From the NCBI GenBank assembly GCA_023251335.1, contig JAHEZA010000070.1:1-8822 (forward strand): 8,822 bases of DNA, given 5' to 3'. The notes under the pieces are model-generated. The model made no database searches. It saw nothing but the letters and a program-made list of their open reading frames with translations, and was not told where the DNA came from. How positions within the stretch are numbered: position 1 is the first letter of the stretch; every line of letters begins with the position of its first letter. This DNA is from Chitinophagaceae bacterium. GTDB lineage: Bacteria > Bacteroidota > Bacteroidia > Chitinophagales > Chitinophagaceae. Shown here in pieces: positions 6,737-8,822 of this stretch. The translations under genes and the position numbers were made by a program.

Positions 6737-7937
6737 ACGTTGGGGTGGTATTGTCTATTCTTTTACCGGGTATAAAAAACAGGAATACAACTATGCTTAT
6801 CAAACCAAAAACCGCTCCATACATAAATACGGCTGCATGCCCTTCTTTATCCCATAGCTGACCAGCCACTATACTCGCAATAAGCCCTGTAATACCCAGA
6901 GTGGCAGCATACCAGCCAATACCGCTTGCTCTTAAATGTTGGGGAACAAAATCGGCTGCCATTGCCTTTCCAACCGAACGAAAAATGCCCTGGTACAATC
7001 CATACAGGCAAAACAGTATGCCGATGAGCCAAAGATTTTTCGTGTAGGCGAAACCGGTATAGGTAATGAGATAAATCAATAAAGCGATGAGCAAAATATT
7101 TTTTCGCCCGAATGTATCGGAAAGGTTTCCGGCAGGATAGGATATGAGCGCAGCAACCAGGTTAAAGGCAGCATAAATAAGAATGGTATCTTTAAAAGAC
7201 ACGCCGAGATATTTTACTTGTAAAATAAGAAATGCATTGCTTGAGTTGCCAATACCAAAAAGCCCGATCACGAATAAATATTTCCAGTAAGAAGCAGGAA
7301 AGTTTCTGAACCGAAGATCAATTTTTGATTTCGATTTTACATCTGTCTTTTTTTCTTTTACCAGAAGAATCATTATCACAGATAATGCACCGGGTATGAT
7401 GGCGAGATAAAAAACAGACCGGATATTAAATTCCCAGAAAAACAACAGCGCTACCGCAATCAACGGCCCAATGAATGCACCGAGGTTATCTCCGGCACCT
7501 TCCAATCCGAATGCCTTTCCCTTGTGTTGTTCATCGGTGGAAGAAGCAATCAATGCATCGCGTGGCGCAGACCTTGTGGCCGAGCCCATGCGATCAAAAA
7601 AACGGGCGCCCAATACCCAGGGCCATGTAACAGCAAGTCCTGTAAAAGGTTTGGCTAAAGCTGAAAGTATATATCCAAACAAAGCAATCGCTTTTCTCTT
7701 TTGCCATCTATCCGACAACCAGCCCGAGAATCCCTGTACAATGTTTTTTGTCGCCTCGGCTATGCCTTCTACAATGCCTACAATTCCACCACTTGCTCTA
7801 AGAGTCTGTGTGAGAAAAACCGGTAAAACCGGGTAAAGCATTTCTGAAGATATGTCGCTGAACAAACTGGTTAGGGCCAGTAAAAAAGAATTTTTAGTAA
7901 GGCCGGAGAATACACCGCCTTGTTTGCTTTTTTTCAT
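6735..7937 (-). CDS. MFS transporter, substrate unknown
   Basis: A 400-residue inner-membrane transporter of the major facilitator superfamily with about twelve hydrophobic segments in two halves. They are separated by a basic cytoplasmic loop near residues 194-215 (VKEKKTDVKSKSK). The loop 2-3 motif A is present as GWLSDRWQKRK (72-82) and is echoed in the second half as GNLSDTFGRKN (270-280). A distinctive stretch, FFDRMGSATRSAPRDALI (113-130), together with GIGNSSNAFLILQ (228-240), marks a subfamily seen in many bacteria whose substrates are mostly undetermined. Start at ATG 7937. It lies 25 bases downstream of the DoxX-like gene on the same strand, so the two are probably co-transcribed. 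Its stop lies in the T-tract of the shared terminator. Drug, sugar or metabolite export are all possible; nothing here decides. Confidence 0.88.
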   Translation of the reverse strand: MKKSKQGGVFSGLTKNSFLLALTSLFSDISSEMLYPVLPVFLTQTLRASGGIVGIVEGIAEATKNIVQGFSGWLSDRWQKRKAIALFGYILSALAKPFTGLAVTWPWVLGARFFDRMGSATRSAPRDALIASSTDEQHKGKAFGLEGAGDNLGAFIGPLIAVALLFFWEFNIRSVFYLAIIPGALSVIMILLVKEKKTDVKSKSKIDLRFRNFPASYWKYLFVIGLFGIGNSSNAFLILQVKYLGVSFKDTILIYAAFNLVAALISYPAGNLSDTFGRKNILLIALLIYLITYTGFAYTKNLWLIGILFCLYGLYQGIFRSVGKAMAADFVPQHLRASGIGWYAATLGITGLIASIVAGQLWDKEGHAAVFMYGAVFGLISIVVFLFFIPGKRIDNTTPT

Positions 7938-7962
7938 GGATGATGATTAGTCTTGTAAAATG

Positions 7963-8397
7963 CTATTTCGTTTTTTGTTTCTCTTTGCTTTTTAAAAAGT
8001 AGGAATCAAGAGAAAAAGCACCCGATCCGTTTATTATTAAAAAAATAAGGCAAAGCGTCATAGCAAAATCGGTTCTGTAATCATGAAACATTGGGAGAAA
8101 GCCCTTCTGTAACAGCAGCGGCCACTTGGTGTAAACAAATGCTACCACCATATCTATCAACAGCGGCATGGCTGACCATCTTGTTTTAAAACCAAGTATC
8201 AACAATGCGCCAAACACAATTTCGACTATGCCTACAAACAGCGCCCAAAATTCAGCATGCGGAATGCCAATCTTCATGAATCGTCCAACACCTAAGGTAT
8301 CCGCATACAAAAATTTTTGTATCCCTTCCAAAAAAAATACAAACCCCGGAATGAAACGGATCAGAAATAAGGATTTATAGAGAAAAGAGTTCATCAT
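7963..8397 (-). CDS. DoxX-like small membrane protein
   Basis: A 144-residue membrane protein of the DoxX/DoxD-like group (PF07681 type) with four hydrophobic segments, near residues 10-28, 49-70, 75-92 and 109-125. Conserved-looking features are Arg14 and GFVFFLEGIQKFL in TM1, FGALLILGFKTR at the end of TM2, and the FxxDYRTDFAMTL region before TM4. The tail GSGAFSLD and a lysine-rich C-terminus (KSKEKQKTK) follow. Some family members work with oxidases or in thiol and redox balance; a function here is not established. Two tandem ATG codons (8397 and 8394) could start it; I use the first. Only a weak -7-like TAATTTTA lies upstream on this strand. It is the first gene of a probable operon with the MFS transporter. 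Confidence 0.82.
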   Translation of the reverse strand: MMNSFLYKSLFLIRFIPGFVFFLEGIQKFLYADTLGVGRFMKIGIPHAEFWALFVGIVEIVFGALLILGFKTRWSAMPLLIDMVVAFVYTKWPLLLQKGFLPMFHDYRTDFAMTLCLIFLIINGSGAFSLDSYFLKSKEKQKTK

Positions 8398-8625
8398 TCT
8401 TTTGTAAAATTAACTTTTCCAACGTTTATTTTTACCTGATTTTTTTCCGATCATCTGCAAAATCCGGATCTGCTCTTACAGTCTTCGCCATATTTGATAG
8501 ATTTCAAATAGTCTGTATAATCAAAAGATTGAATTAAAAAGGAGAATCTCTAAAATTTTTATTTTTATAGTTTCAGGCTTCTGTATTTTCGTTATGCGTT
8601 TTTGCCGCATTTTAAATCCATAAAA

Positions 8626-8822
8626 ATGAGTGCACGTAAATCTTTTATAAAGCATGTTGATAATTATGATCAGGTAAGTGGCCTGAGCCTTGAGAGGATA
8701 AAAGCTTTATCTGATGGTGTATTCTCAATTTCATTAACCTTATTGGTACTTGATATTAGCATACCCGTTCATGATCAAATCAAAAATGAAAGTGACCTGG
8801 CGAATGCTTTTGTCAGTTTATT
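8626..8822 (+). CDS. TMEM175-type potassium channel protein, N-terminal part (runs off window)
   Basis: ATG 8626 opens a frame that runs 65 codons and leaves the window without a stop. After a polar N-terminus (MSARKSFIKHVDNYDQ) comes LSLERIKALSDGVFSIS and then LTLLVLDISIP. This matches the first transmembrane helix of the TMEM175/DUF1211 family (PF06736). In prokaryotic TMEM175 channels the R..xFSD signature leads the pore-lining helix and the hydrophobic residues after it form the selectivity filter; here it reads RIKALSD (residues 24-30). Bacterial members carry K+ leak current as tetramers. The 228-base gap before it (8398-8625) is AT-rich; I found no strong TAnnTTTG promoter, only weak candidates. 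The rest of the protein cannot be judged from this window. Confidence 0.85.
   Translation, partial: MSARKSFIKHVDNYDQVSGLSLERIKALSDGVFSISLTLLVLDISIPVHDQIKNESDLANAFVSL

Noticed and set aside
8494..8521. Sigma70-like TTGATA, 16 bases, TATAAT upstream of the TMEM175 gene
   Set aside because: Bacteroidota primary sigma factors use TTTG/TAnnTTTG rather than this pattern. The region is very AT-rich and the distance to the start is about 100 bases.
8594..8610. Hairpin ATGCG-TTTTTGC-CGCAT shortly before the TMEM175 start
   Set aside because: The stem is only 5 bp with a 7-base loop and a short T run. There is no supporting leader peptide or known riboswitch pattern.

Overview
The window looks like chromosomal DNA of a Bacteroidota bacterium, probably close to the Chitinophagaceae. 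The evidence is an AT-rich composition, few Shine-Dalgarno sequences ahead of starts, two perfect copies of the Bacteroidota -7 promoter octamer TAnnTTTG (both TAAATTTG), and a gene set typical of that phylum: a LuxE-like acyl-protein synthetase, a UbiA-like membrane protein with an unusual first motif, an M42 peptidase, and a DoxX-like membrane protein. The taxonomic call is an inference from these signals; no rRNA or other marker gene is present.

Layout. Positions 1-157 seem to hold the 3' end of an upstream + strand gene, with a possible frame shift at a T7 run. A tight + strand group follows: a phytanoyl-CoA dioxygenase-like Fe(II)/2-oxoglutarate oxygenase (253-1074), a 28-codon ORF whose ATG overlaps the oxygenase stop as ATGA (1071-1157), and an esterase D-like alpha/beta hydrolase (1163-2023). 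Facing it on the - strand is a LuxE-family acyl-protein synthetase (2080-3093). Its conserved N-terminus extends beyond the only TTG/GTG/ATG codon that could start it there. Divergent from it on the + strand are a small lipoprotein (3131-3583), a polytopic UbiA-like protein (3599-4447), an M42 metallopeptidase (4486-5592) and biotin synthase bioB (5679-6668). A compact hairpin with A and T tracts separates bioB from a convergent - strand pair: DoxX-like (8397-7963), then an MFS transporter (7937-6735). The right edge holds the first 65 codons of a TMEM175-type potassium channel gene (8626 onward, +).

How the genes relate. The oxygenase, small ORF and esterase are almost certainly co-transcribed and could act on one small-molecule substrate, but nothing shows which one. 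The lipoprotein and UbiA-like genes form a probable two-gene unit. The M42 gene appears to have its own promoter, whose -7 element uses the stop codon of the UbiA-like gene. The DoxX-like and MFS genes form a probable - strand operon. The window is mainly a housekeeping and metabolic region. I see no mobile element, CRISPR array, tRNA, rRNA or phage gene, and no convincing new multigene system. The best leads are the unusual LuxE start, the translationally coupled 28-codon ORF, the UbiA-like protein without its first Asp-rich motif, and the broken reading frame at the left edge.
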